DNA from: Thiocystis violascens
GTDB taxonomy: Bacteria > Pseudomonadota > Gammaproteobacteria > Chromatiales > Chromatiaceae
DNA: 64,000 nt
Assembly (NCBI GenBank): GCA_020721065.1
Contig: DYNM01000013.1
Coordinates: 1-64,000, forward strand
Reading direction: 5' to 3'
The notes under the pieces are model-generated. The model had not been told where the DNA came from. It saw only the letters and a list, made by a program, of their open reading frames with translations, and searched no databases. Made by a program: the position numbers and the translations under genes. This document shows, in pieces, positions 1 to 8,582 of the stretch. Positions within the stretch are counted from its first letter, which is position 1; every line of letters begins with the position of its first letter.

Positions 1-107
1 ACTCGAAGCATCCACACAAATTATCTGAACAAATTGTTAAAGAACTGGGTAAAACATTTATTTTCGTTAAAGTTTTTGGTGATTTGTTTGTTTCACCAAG
101 AGGGCGC
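1..107 (-). promoter_or_regulatory. rRNA operon leader with boxB-like hairpin and boxA
   Basis: Read on the minus strand, this is the transcribed leader between the second rRNA promoter and a 16S gene outside the window. AGTTCTTTAACAA at 46-34 matches the rRNA antitermination boxA (E. coli TGCTCTTTAACAA). The bases after it (CAGATAATTTGTGTGG and a TTCGAGT ending at position 1) resemble the E. coli leader after boxA. Upstream of boxA, TTGGTGA (99-93) and TCACCAA (82-76) can form a boxB-like stem-loop. In this family the leader recruits Nus factors so that rRNA transcripts escape Rho. The 16S gene itself is inferred, not seen. Confidence 0.8.
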
Positions 108-135
108 ATTTTACAGTCTTTCATTCTGCTGTCAA
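108..135 (-). promoter_or_regulatory. rRNA promoter P2 (downstream of the tandem pair)
   Basis: On the minus strand there is a perfect -35 TTGACA (135-130), a 16-bp spacer, a -10 TAAAAT (113-108) and a GCGCC discriminator. The 16-bp spacer and GC-rich discriminator are typical of stringently controlled stable-RNA promoters. It lies 96 bp downstream of a second promoter of identical geometry and upstream of a boxA leader. Confidence 0.82.
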
Positions 136-203
136 CGCTTAATTTTCTTAGCCGTTTTCAACTTCGTTCTGTCGCCCTGCACTAATCTTCAATCGAGCCG
201 CGC

Positions 204-231
204 ATTCTAGTCATTAAGACAAAGTTGTCAA
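204..231 (-). promoter_or_regulatory. rRNA promoter P1 (upstream of the tandem pair)
   Basis: On the minus strand there is -35 TTGACA (231-226), a 16-bp spacer, -10 TAGAAT (209-204) and a GCGCG discriminator. The -35 hexamer begins two bases after the stop codon (236-234) of the large glycosyltransferase gene. Any UP element, which would be the AT-rich AAAGTAATTTAATG just upstream, therefore overlaps the end of that reading frame. Same spacing and flanks as P2. Confidence 0.82.
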
Positions 232-233
232 CA

Positions 234-3200
234 TTAAATTACTTTCAATCCCAGCTTTATCATTAGAGTAGCCAGTCGATCCCGATTCGCGGCGACCGAA
301 AATTCACGCTCCACCCGCGCCAAACCACCCGCAGATAACCGTTGCCACAGCGTTTCATCTTCGTGCAACCGCATGACTGCCGCCGCAAAATCAGCCGGAT
401 TTTCAGCAACTAACGCGCCTTCATCCGCGCCCAAACCCAAACCTTCAGCCGCCACTGGCGTCAACACCGCCGGAACGCCATAACCCAAACTGGTCACGAC
501 CTTGCCTTTTTGCCCCGCGCCGTAACGCAGCGGCGCGATTGAAAGCCGCACCCGCGCAAAAATTGGCGCAATATCCTCAACAAAACCAAGCACCTGCACG
601 CCATTTCCCGCCAACGCAGCAACTTCAGGCACTAAGTGACTGCCCACGATGAACAATTCAAGTGTCGGACGCTCGCTGCGAATCAACGGCCAAATCTCGG
701 CACAAAACCACTGCATCGCGTCGATATTCGGCGGATGACGAAACCCGCCGACAAATATCAGCCCGCTGCGGGGCGCAAAATCGGCGCTGCGACCGGGAAT
801 CTCGCGCAAAATCGGGATCACCCGCACCCGCACTTCCGGCGCAAGTTCTGCCAGCAACGTCTGCTCAACCGGACTAATCACAATCGTCGTATCCGCTTGT
901 CGCATTACTGCCAATTCCTGCGTGCGCAATTGCAACACACGCGGCAGCGCAGTGTGATCTCCGCTCAATTCCATTAACCGTTGCTCGCGTAAAAAATGTA
1001 AATCAACGGTATTAAAAAGTATTTTAGCTTGCGGGCAATGCATTTTAACATGCGCAACTAAATCAGAAGCAACTGTCACTCGCGTCAACATCACTGCCGC
1101 AAATTCAGTTCCGCGTTCTCGCAAAACATCCATTACTGAATGAGTGTAAGGATGATATAAACACTCTACGCCCAACGCCTGCAATGCTGAAGTGTATCGT
1201 CCAAAACGTAATAAATCTGATGCTGGAATAAAGGTGACACGATAACCAAAACTGAGAAATAAACGCAAATAATTGAACATATCCAATGAACCGGAATCTT
1301 GATCCGGTGTTGGCGTACAGGCATCAATCACCAATAACCGCCCCACAATATGGCGATCTGCTGATAAATGCGGTGAATAAGATGCTGCATCACCATGTGT
1401 TAATAATACACTTGCCCATTTTGTATAAAATCGCTCACGATTTCGCACCTGATATGCTTTCATGCCGCTGGTTAAATCGGTTCCCGCAGTCACACCTTCA
1501 TAATGAATAACCTGCGACAACGGCTGATACAACACTCGCAGCCCGTGTGCTCGCACCGCAAATGCTAGATCAGTGTCTTCATAATACGCTGGTGCGTAGC
1601 GCATATCAAAACCGCCGAGTTCATTAAATAGCGTGTTACGAATTAACAACGCTGCGCCGGAGCAGTAATCAACGTCGCGTAAAAAGTTGAACTCTGGCGC
1701 ATTCGGATCGGCCAGCCGTCCCCAATTCCATCCGCTCGCATCCGCCCAAATAATGCCACCCGCTTCTTGCAACCGTCCATCGGGATAAATCAATTTGCTA
1801 CCAACTAAACCAGCTTGAGGATAATCAATAAAGGTTTGCACCAGCGTATCCAACCAGCCGCTTAAAACCACCGTATCATTATTAAGGAAGAATAAAAATT
1901 CACCTTGTGCTTCAGCAGCACCACGATTGCAGGAACCAACAAATCCGAGATTATCAGTGTTGCGCAGATAACGAATATCATTGCGGGCGCTTAGTTCGTG
2001 CTCAGTATCATCGCTAGAATGATCATCAATGACTAAGACTTCAATTGCTACTTGCGGTAATTGTTCTGCAATTGAATCTAAACACGCCAAAGTGTAATTA
2101 AGTTTATTAAAAACCGGAATAATGACTGATACTAAAGGCACAGCAGCGACACCGCCCGCAATGCGCAGATTTTTTACAATTGGCGCATTATTTGTTGGCA
2201 ATGGTGATGTGAATTGTTGCGCTTGCACCCAGCGCGTTTGTTCAAGCCATGCTGAATACGCTGAGGTGCCGCGAAATAATGGCGCAGCACTCCGAAATGC
2301 CATACTTTTTAATTGATACCGCGCCGTTGGTGGAACCGGCAAACGCTGCCAAATACGTTGTAACATTGCCACCCAATCTGCTCGTGTTGCCCGCAATCCA
2401 CATCCCAAACTACGCAATGGACGTGTGAATTGCCATGACCGCGAGCGATAAATTTGCGCTATTTCATTTTTCAATTCACTACGTTCAGAATCAAATTGCG
2501 CTGTTAAATGATTTAATTCGGACTGTAATGTTTTCAGTTCGGCGTGAGATTGCGCAATGACGTCATTTAATTCAGCGCGATGATGCGCCAGCAACGTGTG
2601 CGTGTGATCGCGGTGATTTGCCAGTTCTCGCCAAGTGCGGTCTGCATCTGCAAGTTGTTGAGAAATAACAGCATTTCTTTCCGTCAAACCGCCATGCAGC
2701 GCAACATTGGCATCACGCAAACGCACGAGTTGGTCTGCGAGCGGTTGACCGCTGCTTTGCCACAGCGCAAACGGGCGCGGGCGCTCGCTGCGATCAATCA
2801 ATAAGTCTGCGGCGAGCAGCGGTGCGCCCGGTTCCCAACGCGGAGTCGGAGTTGGGGTCGCGCTGCGCGGCGGGAGATAATCCATTTCGTAAAAAAAGTT
2901 GTTATTTTTCAATTGCCAGTCGGCAGTTAGTGCGTCGGCGCGAAGTTGGGAAGAGCTAACAATTTGCAGCAGCCGCTCGTTAATCGCCGCTGCACTCAAA
3001 TCAAGTGGTAACAACATCGCATCGGCTCGCATCGCCAATCGTTCTATAAATGCGCCGATTTTGGGTGCGACCACTGGCAGCCCTGCGGCGAGCGCGGCGC
3101 TAAGGGTGTAACTCCACGTTTCTGGGCACTGCGCCGGAAACCATGCTAAATGCGGCGCTAAAAAATGCAGCCGTGCCGCCAATTCAGTTTCGAGATAAGC

Positions 3201-5561
3201 CCCGTGTATAAACAATGGAATTTCGGCGGAAGATGGCACGGGTTGCAATGGTTCGCCGAGCAAATGAAATTCCAACGGCAATTGGCGCTGTGCAGCATCT
3301 TGTGCGCATTCCACCAATACATTTAAACCTTTAGCAATTGATAATTGACCAAGCACAATAATGCGTAATGGCTTATTAAATTCTTTTTTATTAACAGTAA
3401 AAGAATTGCATTCAGTAGCAGAATTGAATTGATCATGTCCGGCAACCCACACCGTTAGCGTTGACCACACATGTTGTATACGCGCCGCAGTATCGTGGCT
3501 TGGAACCAACACTCGCGCTGCGCCGCGCAGCCAGCGTTCCTGTTCCGCCCGCCACGTCACAATGTCGCGGCTCCTCGCCCGCCGATCCATCGCCAAACAG
3601 CGATTGCACTCCGCTTCCGGTGGTTGATCGCAAAAATGACCGGCGCTGTGCATCAGGGTAATGCGCGGGCAAATGGGGAAAAAATCGTGTACAGTCAAAT
3701 AGTAAGGTACGTTGAGCGCGTCCACAATTTGCTGCGCGACGTCCGCAATGCCGAGCAAATGTTGAATATGAACGCGACTGATGCGCAGCGCCCGTAGCAA
3801 TGATCGCAGGCGCGGAAAATCCTTTTGGCGCTGAAAATTCAGGCTGGCATCTTCGCTGCGCCGCTGCCAGTTAAGCGTTAAACCGTCGTCACCGTCCGGG
3901 CGCAACACCAGCACTTCTGCTTTAGATTCAAGCCATTGCGCTAAATCACGGATGTGCCGATCAACGCCACCACCGAGATCGTGGCTGATAAACAACAGAC
4001 GTGGCAGCGGCGACCGCGCTAATCGCTGCCAACTGACGCAATTACGCAACTTTCGCGCTGGATTGTGGCGAATATGCGTCGCAACCATTAAATCATAGGC
4101 GGGATGACGTTCGCGGACGGTGATTTGCGCCTGTGCGATGCGCTCGGCTTTTGTGGCACCAAAGCTAATGCCGCCATGATGTTGCACAAATACGTCAGTT
4201 GCCAGTCGATGTCGCCAGCCACGATAGTGGGCGAGGAGACTGAAATCGTTTTCTTCACCGTAGCCGTGCCCGAATGCGACTGCGTCGAATAGCCCAACTT
4301 GCGCCAAACAAGCGCGGCGAATGTAGGTGCAATAGCCGACTGAAGTTGGCAAATCGACGCCTGCGCCCGCGTTGACGGTCGCCAGCAGCGCATCGAGCGC
4401 GGCGACAGTCCAGCCTTCTGGCAACGGATTATCTTGGCAAAACAAGGGGTAACTGCAAATCGTCGCGCCACTATTGGCAAACGGAGTCACGGTGCCGACA
4501 TCCGGTGCGTGATACGCGGCAGCGCGGAGACGGTCGAGCCAATCGTTGGCAACTTCAGTGTCGCTATTGAGCAACACAACGTCGCGGTCGGGATGCAACG
4601 CCATACCGCGATTGACGGAAACGACGTAGCCAACATTTTCTAAATTTTCTAAAAGAGTCAATTGGTTGTGATCGGCACGCTGGCGCAACCACTCGCGCAG
4701 CGCCGGTTCGGGGCTGGCGTCATCAATCACGATCAATTCAAACGGCGTGGTGACTGGCGCAGATAAGACACTTTCGATGCAGCGTTGCGTCAGCACAACA
4801 TTGGCGTAAACCGGAATAATGACATCAATTGGCAAATTCGCAGCATTCAATTTATCGGTCGTTGCCGTTATTTGTGATTGGCTAATTGCCAATTGACAAG
4901 CGACGATGAATTGATAGGTATCTGCATCTGCGTTGTTCAATAAATAATCGCGCACCGGCGCAGCAAAATTGTCTAATAATAGTGGTGAAAATTCGCTGTC
5001 TTCAATAGGTACAATGACTCGATCCCAGTTGCAAATTTTCCAGCCACCTTCGTTTAATAACTGCATTAATGAATTGCGCGTAAAAAAACGCAGATGCGTA
5101 TCATCAAGCAGCCCTTCTTGACGATAGCGCCATTCACCGTTTAGCAATTCTGCAATCAGCCCGGCATGAGCGATATTCGGCACTGATAGCAATAATTGCC
5201 CATTCGGTTTTAATAAATCACCGATGCGGTTTAACAATGCCGCTGGCGCGATTAAATGTTCTAAAATATCGGCGCAAATAATGGCGTCATAACGCGCTGC
5301 GCCGACTAGCGTTGCTGGATCGGTATAATTCAAATCTGCAATCCACAACGACCGAAATGTCAATTGCCCAACTTGCGCTGCAGTTGGATTAAATTCAATT
5401 CCGTCCACCCAGCAGCCACATTCATCGGTAAGATAAGTGGCTAAAACACCTGTTCCACAACCGAGATCAAGTATTTCTGAACCGGAACGCACGAGGCGAG
5501 CAAGTTTGGCGAGTGAGTCGTTAGCGGCTGGATTGAAATCGCGGTGATATTGATGAGACAT
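234..5561 (-). CDS. Multidomain methyltransferase/glycosyltransferase fusion
   Basis: A 1775-residue cytoplasmic enzyme for surface polysaccharide assembly. Domains in order: a SAM-dependent methyltransferase (motif ILDLGCGTG near residue 30), a GT-A family 2 domain (about 242-490, with VIIPVYAN and NSDTEV), a GT-B family 4-like domain (about 520-900), a coiled coil (about 925-1040) ending in the YRSRSWQFTRPLR motif common in such fusions, a second GT2 domain (about 1140-1370, with VIIPVFN and NNDTVV), and a second GT4-like domain (about 1400-1775). It is the last gene of a minus-strand operon, 20 bp after the wzt-like gene. Its stop codon abuts an rRNA promoter. It probably builds and perhaps methylates the glycan exported by the neighbouring ABC transporter; the exact sugars cannot be read from sequence. 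No strong ribosome site is visible at the ATG. Confidence 0.88.
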   Translation of the reverse strand: MSHQYHRDFNPAANDSLAKLARLVRSGSEILDLGCGTGVLATYLTDECGCWVDGIEFNPTAAQVGQLTFRSLWIADLNYTDPATLVGAARYDAIICADILEHLIAPAALLNRIGDLLKPNGQLLLSVPNIAHAGLIAELLNGEWRYRQEGLLDDTHLRFFTRNSLMQLLNEGGWKICNWDRVIVPIEDSEFSPLLLDNFAAPVRDYLLNNADADTYQFIVACQLAISQSQITATTDKLNAANLPIDVIIPVYANVVLTQRCIESVLSAPVTTPFELIVIDDASPEPALREWLRQRADHNQLTLLENLENVGYVVSVNRGMALHPDRDVVLLNSDTEVANDWLDRLRAAAYHAPDVGTVTPFANSGATICSYPLFCQDNPLPEGWTVAALDALLATVNAGAGVDLPTSVGYCTYIRRACLAQVGLFDAVAFGHGYGEENDFSLLAHYRGWRHRLATDVFVQHHGGISFGATKAERIAQAQITVRERHPAYDLMVATHIRHNPARKLRNCVSWQRLARSPLPRLLFISHDLGGGVDRHIRDLAQWLESKAEVLVLRPDGDDGLTLNWQRRSEDASLNFQRQKDFPRLRSLLRALRISRVHIQHLLGIADVAQQIVDALNVPYYLTVHDFFPICPRITLMHSAGHFCDQPPEAECNRCLAMDRRARSRDIVTWRAEQERWLRGAARVLVPSHDTAARIQHVWSTLTVWVAGHDQFNSATECNSFTVNKKEFNKPLRIIVLGQLSIAKGLNVLVECAQDAAQRQLPLEFHLLGEPLQPVPSSAEIPLFIHGAYLETELAARLHFLAPHLAWFPAQCPETWSYTLSAALAAGLPVVAPKIGAFIERLAMRADAMLLPLDLSAAAINERLLQIVSSSQLRADALTADWQLKNNNFFYEMDYLPPRSATPTPTPRWEPGAPLLAADLLIDRSERPRPFALWQSSGQPLADQLVRLRDANVALHGGLTERNAVISQQLADADRTWRELANHRDHTHTLLAHHRAELNDVIAQSHAELKTLQSELNHLTAQFDSERSELKNEIAQIYRSRSWQFTRPLRSLGCGLRATRADWVAMLQRIWQRLPVPPTARYQLKSMAFRSAAPLFRGTSAYSAWLEQTRWVQAQQFTSPLPTNNAPIVKNLRIAGGVAAVPLVSVIIPVFNKLNYTLACLDSIAEQLPQVAIEVLVIDDHSSDDTEHELSARNDIRYLRNTDNLGFVGSCNRGAAEAQGEFLFFLNNDTVVLSGWLDTLVQTFIDYPQAGLVGSKLIYPDGRLQEAGGIIWADASGWNWGRLADPNAPEFNFLRDVDYCSGAALLIRNTLFNELGGFDMRYAPAYYEDTDLAFAVRAHGLRVLYQPLSQVIHYEGVTAGTDLTSGMKAYQVRNRERFYTKWASVLLTHGDAASYSPHLSADRHIVGRLLVIDACTPTPDQDSGSLDMFNYLRLFLSFGYRVTFIPASDLLRFGRYTSALQALGVECLYHPYTHSVMDVLRERGTEFAAVMLTRVTVASDLVAHVKMHCPQAKILFNTVDLHFLREQRLMELSGDHTALPRVLQLRTQELAVMRQADTTIVISPVEQTLLAELAPEVRVRVIPILREIPGRSADFAPRSGLIFVGGFRHPPNIDAMQWFCAEIWPLIRSERPTLELFIVGSHLVPEVAALAGNGVQVLGFVEDIAPIFARVRLSIAPLRYGAGQKGKVVTSLGYGVPAVLTPVAAEGLGLGADEGALVAENPADFAAAVMRLHEDETLWQRLSAGGLARVEREFSVAANRDRLATLMIKLGLKVI

Positions 5562-5581
5562 GAATAATGAACTGTGAATAA

Positions 5582-6928
5582 TTAACTGAGGCGTTCCAAT
5601 GCAATATGTAGCATTGGAATTCCAACTAAACCGGTGGTTACACTGCTAGTATGAGCACGAAACAACAGCGCATCGTGTGCCCAATGATGATGAATATGTG
5701 CCGCTTGTACGCCTTCAGCAACGCCAATATCAATTGAATACTCACCCGGCGGTAAAATTGGCAACATAAATAAAAACTTCGCTTCAAAACAGTCACCAGC
5801 ATTAACCGCCAGCGGATTGTCAGCGCGAGTTAAAAAAGTGTTGTCCCCAAACAACAGTTGTCCGAGCCGATCCTTGACGAAAAAGCCCACAATCACGCGC
5901 TCCATCGCAATCAACGCCTCCACCACGATCACCAATTGCACCTGATTTCCGCCGACCGCCCAAGTCAGAGTTGCGCCGTGTTCATCAGTTAACGCTGCCG
6001 TGATCACTCGCGCTCCGCCCGCACCATGCGCCGCTGCATCGGCTTGAAAATCAAACAGTTCGATGTCATTGCGAAAACGACTGTGGTTAAGATAAGACAG
6101 ACGTTGATCGACTGGTGGCAAGATTGGACGCGGCGCAACAGATGGCGTGGGGGCGGGCGGAGCGACGGTATTAACGCCTAATTCGCGCCGCTGTTGGTCA
6201 GAAATATCAGCAAGATAGGCTTCACAAACGACTTTTGCCGTGCCTTCCTGCCGCAGCATTCCGCGCTCTAACCACAGCGCCCGGTCACATAAATTGAGCA
6301 CTGCGCTGGTATCGTGGCTAACAAACAACAATGTGCCATTTTCACGAAATGCCCGTAAAAAACGCATACATTTTTGCGTGAAAAAGCCATCACCAACAGC
6401 TAAGGCTTCATCAATAATTAAAACATCGGCGTCTACATGAGCAATCACTGCAAACGCTAAACGCACAAACATCCCGCTGGAATAAGTTTTTACGGGTTGA
6501 TCAATAAATTCGCCAATATCGGCAAATGCTAAAATTGAGGATAAACGCAATTCAATTTCAGCTTCCGCCAAACCTAATAACGCAGCATTCATTCGCACAT
6601 TTTCGCGTCCCGTGAATTCGGGATTAAAACCCGCGCCCAATTCTAATAATGCGGCGACGCGCCCATTGATTTGAATAGTGCCCGCTGTTGGCGTTAAGGT
6701 GCCGCAAATCATTTGTAGTAACGTTGATTTACCAGAACCATTGCGCCCAATGATGCCAATTGTTTCACCGCGTTGCACGGTAAAAGACACATCGCGCAAT
6801 GCCCAAAATTCACGAAAGAATTGTCGCCGTCCGCGCCACAATGCTTGTTTTAAGCGATCCTGAGGACGCTCATAAATTTGATAACATTTGCTTAAATGTG
6901 CAACGTTAATCGCTAATTCAGAGCACAT
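5582..6928 (-). CDS. ABC transporter ATP-binding protein, Wzt type with C-terminal carbohydrate-binding domain
   Basis: The 448-residue ATPase of an O-antigen/polysaccharide ABC exporter. Walker A GRNGSGKST (61-69), a YSSGM signature near 155 and Walker B LIIDEAL are all present. The C-terminal third (about 310-448) looks like the Wzt_C beta-sandwich, which in studied systems binds the modified end of the glycan before export. The start is the ATG at 6928, preceded by GAGGA. The frame stays open to 7039, but that stretch lies inside the permease gene and is less likely. It overlaps the permease stop by 11 bp, indicating translational coupling. Its probable glycan source is the downstream methyltransferase/glycosyltransferase fusion. 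Confidence 0.9.
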   Translation of the reverse strand: MCSELAINVAHLSKCYQIYERPQDRLKQALWRGRRQFFREFWALRDVSFTVQRGETIGIIGRNGSGKSTLLQMICGTLTPTAGTIQINGRVAALLELGAGFNPEFTGRENVRMNAALLGLAEAEIELRLSSILAFADIGEFIDQPVKTYSSGMFVRLAFAVIAHVDADVLIIDEALAVGDGFFTQKCMRFLRAFRENGTLLFVSHDTSAVLNLCDRALWLERGMLRQEGTAKVVCEAYLADISDQQRRELGVNTVAPPAPTPSVAPRPILPPVDQRLSYLNHSRFRNDIELFDFQADAAAHGAGGARVITAALTDEHGATLTWAVGGNQVQLVIVVEALIAMERVIVGFFVKDRLGQLLFGDNTFLTRADNPLAVNAGDCFEAKFLFMLPILPPGEYSIDIGVAEGVQAAHIHHHWAHDALLFRAHTSSVTTGLVGIPMLHIALERLS

Positions 6929-7793
6929 CAGCAAATCCTCGCCGTGATTTCTGAAACCACAAAAAACCAAGCATAGCAATGAAAGTTGAAAGCAGTAACG
7001 CGAATAGCCAATGTGACCAATCAGGCGCACTACCGACAATCAAGACGTTGCGCGTTTGCTCAATAAAAAAGGTGAGCGGATTGAGATATAAAAGGGTGCG
7101 AAATGTTTCTGGCAAAGCGGTGGCGGGATAAAATACGGGGCTGAGAAACATTAAAATCGTGGTCACTGAACCCATCACTTGTGCAATATCGCGTAAAAAT
7201 ACACCTAGCGAAGCAAGCAACCAAGATACTCCTAATGCCAATAACAGCAATGGCAGCCATATCACTAGCACCAATGGTGTGGTAAGCGGTATAGAACCAT
7301 TTGTGAATAAAAAAAATCCTAGCAACACGACAAAGCTAATTAAAGCGTGAAATAAGGCTGAACCTAAACTCACCCAGCACAATAACTCCAGCGGAAAGAT
7401 TACGCGCTTAACATAATTCACATTTTGTAAAATGAGTAACGGTGCCCGTTGTAAACATTCCGCAAGTAAGCCGTGTACAATCATGCCCGCAAATAAATTG
7501 GTGGCAAAATACACATTGCTGTTTTCAGTAGGATCGTTATTCCAACGGGCTTGAAAAACCACGCTAAACACAAAGGTATAAATCGCCAACATCAATAATG
7601 GCGTCAATAACGACCACAATACGCCAAACACGGAACCACGATAGCGATTGGCAATATCGCGCCGAATTAAATCACGCAATAAAACGCGCCGTCGCCATGC
7701 CGGACTTAAAAAATTAACGGCCTGAATAAGATGCGAATAGGTGGTCACAGTGGGCAAGCGGTCGGCGTTACCAGCCAAAATGTAAGGTGTCAT
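6918..7793 (-). CDS. ABC-2 type polysaccharide export permease (Wzm-like)
   Basis: The 291-residue inner-membrane permease that pairs with the Wzt-like ATPase. The N-terminal cytoplasmic segment carries LIRRDIANRYRGSVFG, the conserved entry motif of ABC-2 polysaccharide permeases. About six hydrophobic helices follow. Length and domain match the family. The gene starts inside the end of the SapC gene (26-bp overlap) and ends 11 bp past the ATG of the ATPase gene, so three consecutive genes are translationally linked. The pair would flip a lipid-linked glycan across the inner membrane. Confidence 0.9.
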   Translation of the reverse strand: MTPYILAGNADRLPTVTTYSHLIQAVNFLSPAWRRRVLLRDLIRRDIANRYRGSVFGVLWSLLTPLLMLAIYTFVFSVVFQARWNNDPTENSNVYFATNLFAGMIVHGLLAECLQRAPLLILQNVNYVKRVIFPLELLCWVSLGSALFHALISFVVLLGFFLFTNGSIPLTTPLVLVIWLPLLLLALGVSWLLASLGVFLRDIAQVMGSVTTILMFLSPVFYPATALPETFRTLLYLNPLTFFIEQTRNVLIVGSAPDWSHWLFALLLSTFIAMLGFLWFQKSRRGFADVL

Positions 7794-8571
7794 CTTGACC
7801 CAAACTTAATCCCAACTCTTTTAAGTTTGGAGCCTGACGTTGTGGAATGGGCGGCGGCGCTGTGCGCAATTGCGTTTGTTGAGAACTGGCTTGTTCTAAT
7901 AAATTGATTTGATTCATAGAAAAGAGTTGGGCATAAGCAACCGGCAATGCGCCGCTGCGACGTAACATCTGCCACGTCGCATCATCTAAACCATTGAGCG
8001 CGGCTTCATCAATTCGATAAATGCCGTCCACCTGTACTAAAGTGCCATTGTGTTTTGCAGTCACCGCCCAAGGTTGAATGAGATTTGCAGTTTGCAGCGC
8101 ATCCACCATGCGTTGTGTCAGCGTACGGTCGTGCTCAACTCGCGCTAAAAAAGTCATGACATCGCGCACGCCCGGCGCGGGTTGTTTTTCTTCAGTAAAA
8201 AACGGTTCACCCGCACCCGCTGCGACAATTAAACCGCTGGTTTCATCAATACATAACACCACTTCGGTGCCGCCCTCCGGTCGCGCTAAACCAAACGGAT
8301 GCCCGCGCAATGCCGCTGGAATATAACTGGCTAACCAACGCCCGTCGGATGCAACAAACAGATTGGTTTCCGCTTGCAGCGCCGTTAAAGCAACCAATTG
8401 AAACCGCTCTTCGCGTTGAATAAAACCCAGCGGCAACGCGGGTACCAATTTTGTAATTTCAGTCACCAACGCCGGAATAAAATGCAGATGCGCAGCGAAT
8501 GAATAACTGGTGTAGCGTTGCCAATTGCGATCTGCAAAGGCGTCGGGAGTAATGGCGGTGAGTTGAGTCAT
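7768..8571 (-). CDS. SapC family protein
   Basis: A 267-residue protein of the SapC family, a group named from S-layer loci whose biochemical role is unsettled. The recognisable part runs from the N-terminal WQRYTSYSFAAHLHFIPAL through the YIPAALRGHPFG motif to LPVAYAQLFSMNQI. No signal peptide or membrane helix is evident, so it is probably cytoplasmic. It starts 11 bp after the stop of the secreted PPC-domain gene and its end overlaps the Wzm-like permease by 26 bp. This fixed position between a secreted surface protein and a polysaccharide exporter suggests a role in surface-layer assembly; that is inference from context. Confidence 0.8.
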   Translation of the reverse strand: MTQLTAITPDAFADRNWQRYTSYSFAAHLHFIPALVTEITKLVPALPLGFIQREERFQLVALTALQAETNLFVASDGRWLASYIPAALRGHPFGLARPEGGTEVVLCIDETSGLIVAAGAGEPFFTEEKQPAPGVRDVMTFLARVEHDRTLTQRMVDALQTANLIQPWAVTAKHNGTLVQVDGIYRIDEAALNGLDDATWQMLRRSGALPVAYAQLFSMNQINLLEQASSQQTQLRTAPPPIPQRQAPNLKELGLSLGQDDTLHFGW

Positions 8572-8582
8572 TAGTTTGTCAG

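Noticed and set aside
3471..3797. Plus-strand frame within the glycosyltransferase gene
   Set aside because: Antisense, compositionally random, and interrupts a continuous multidomain protein.
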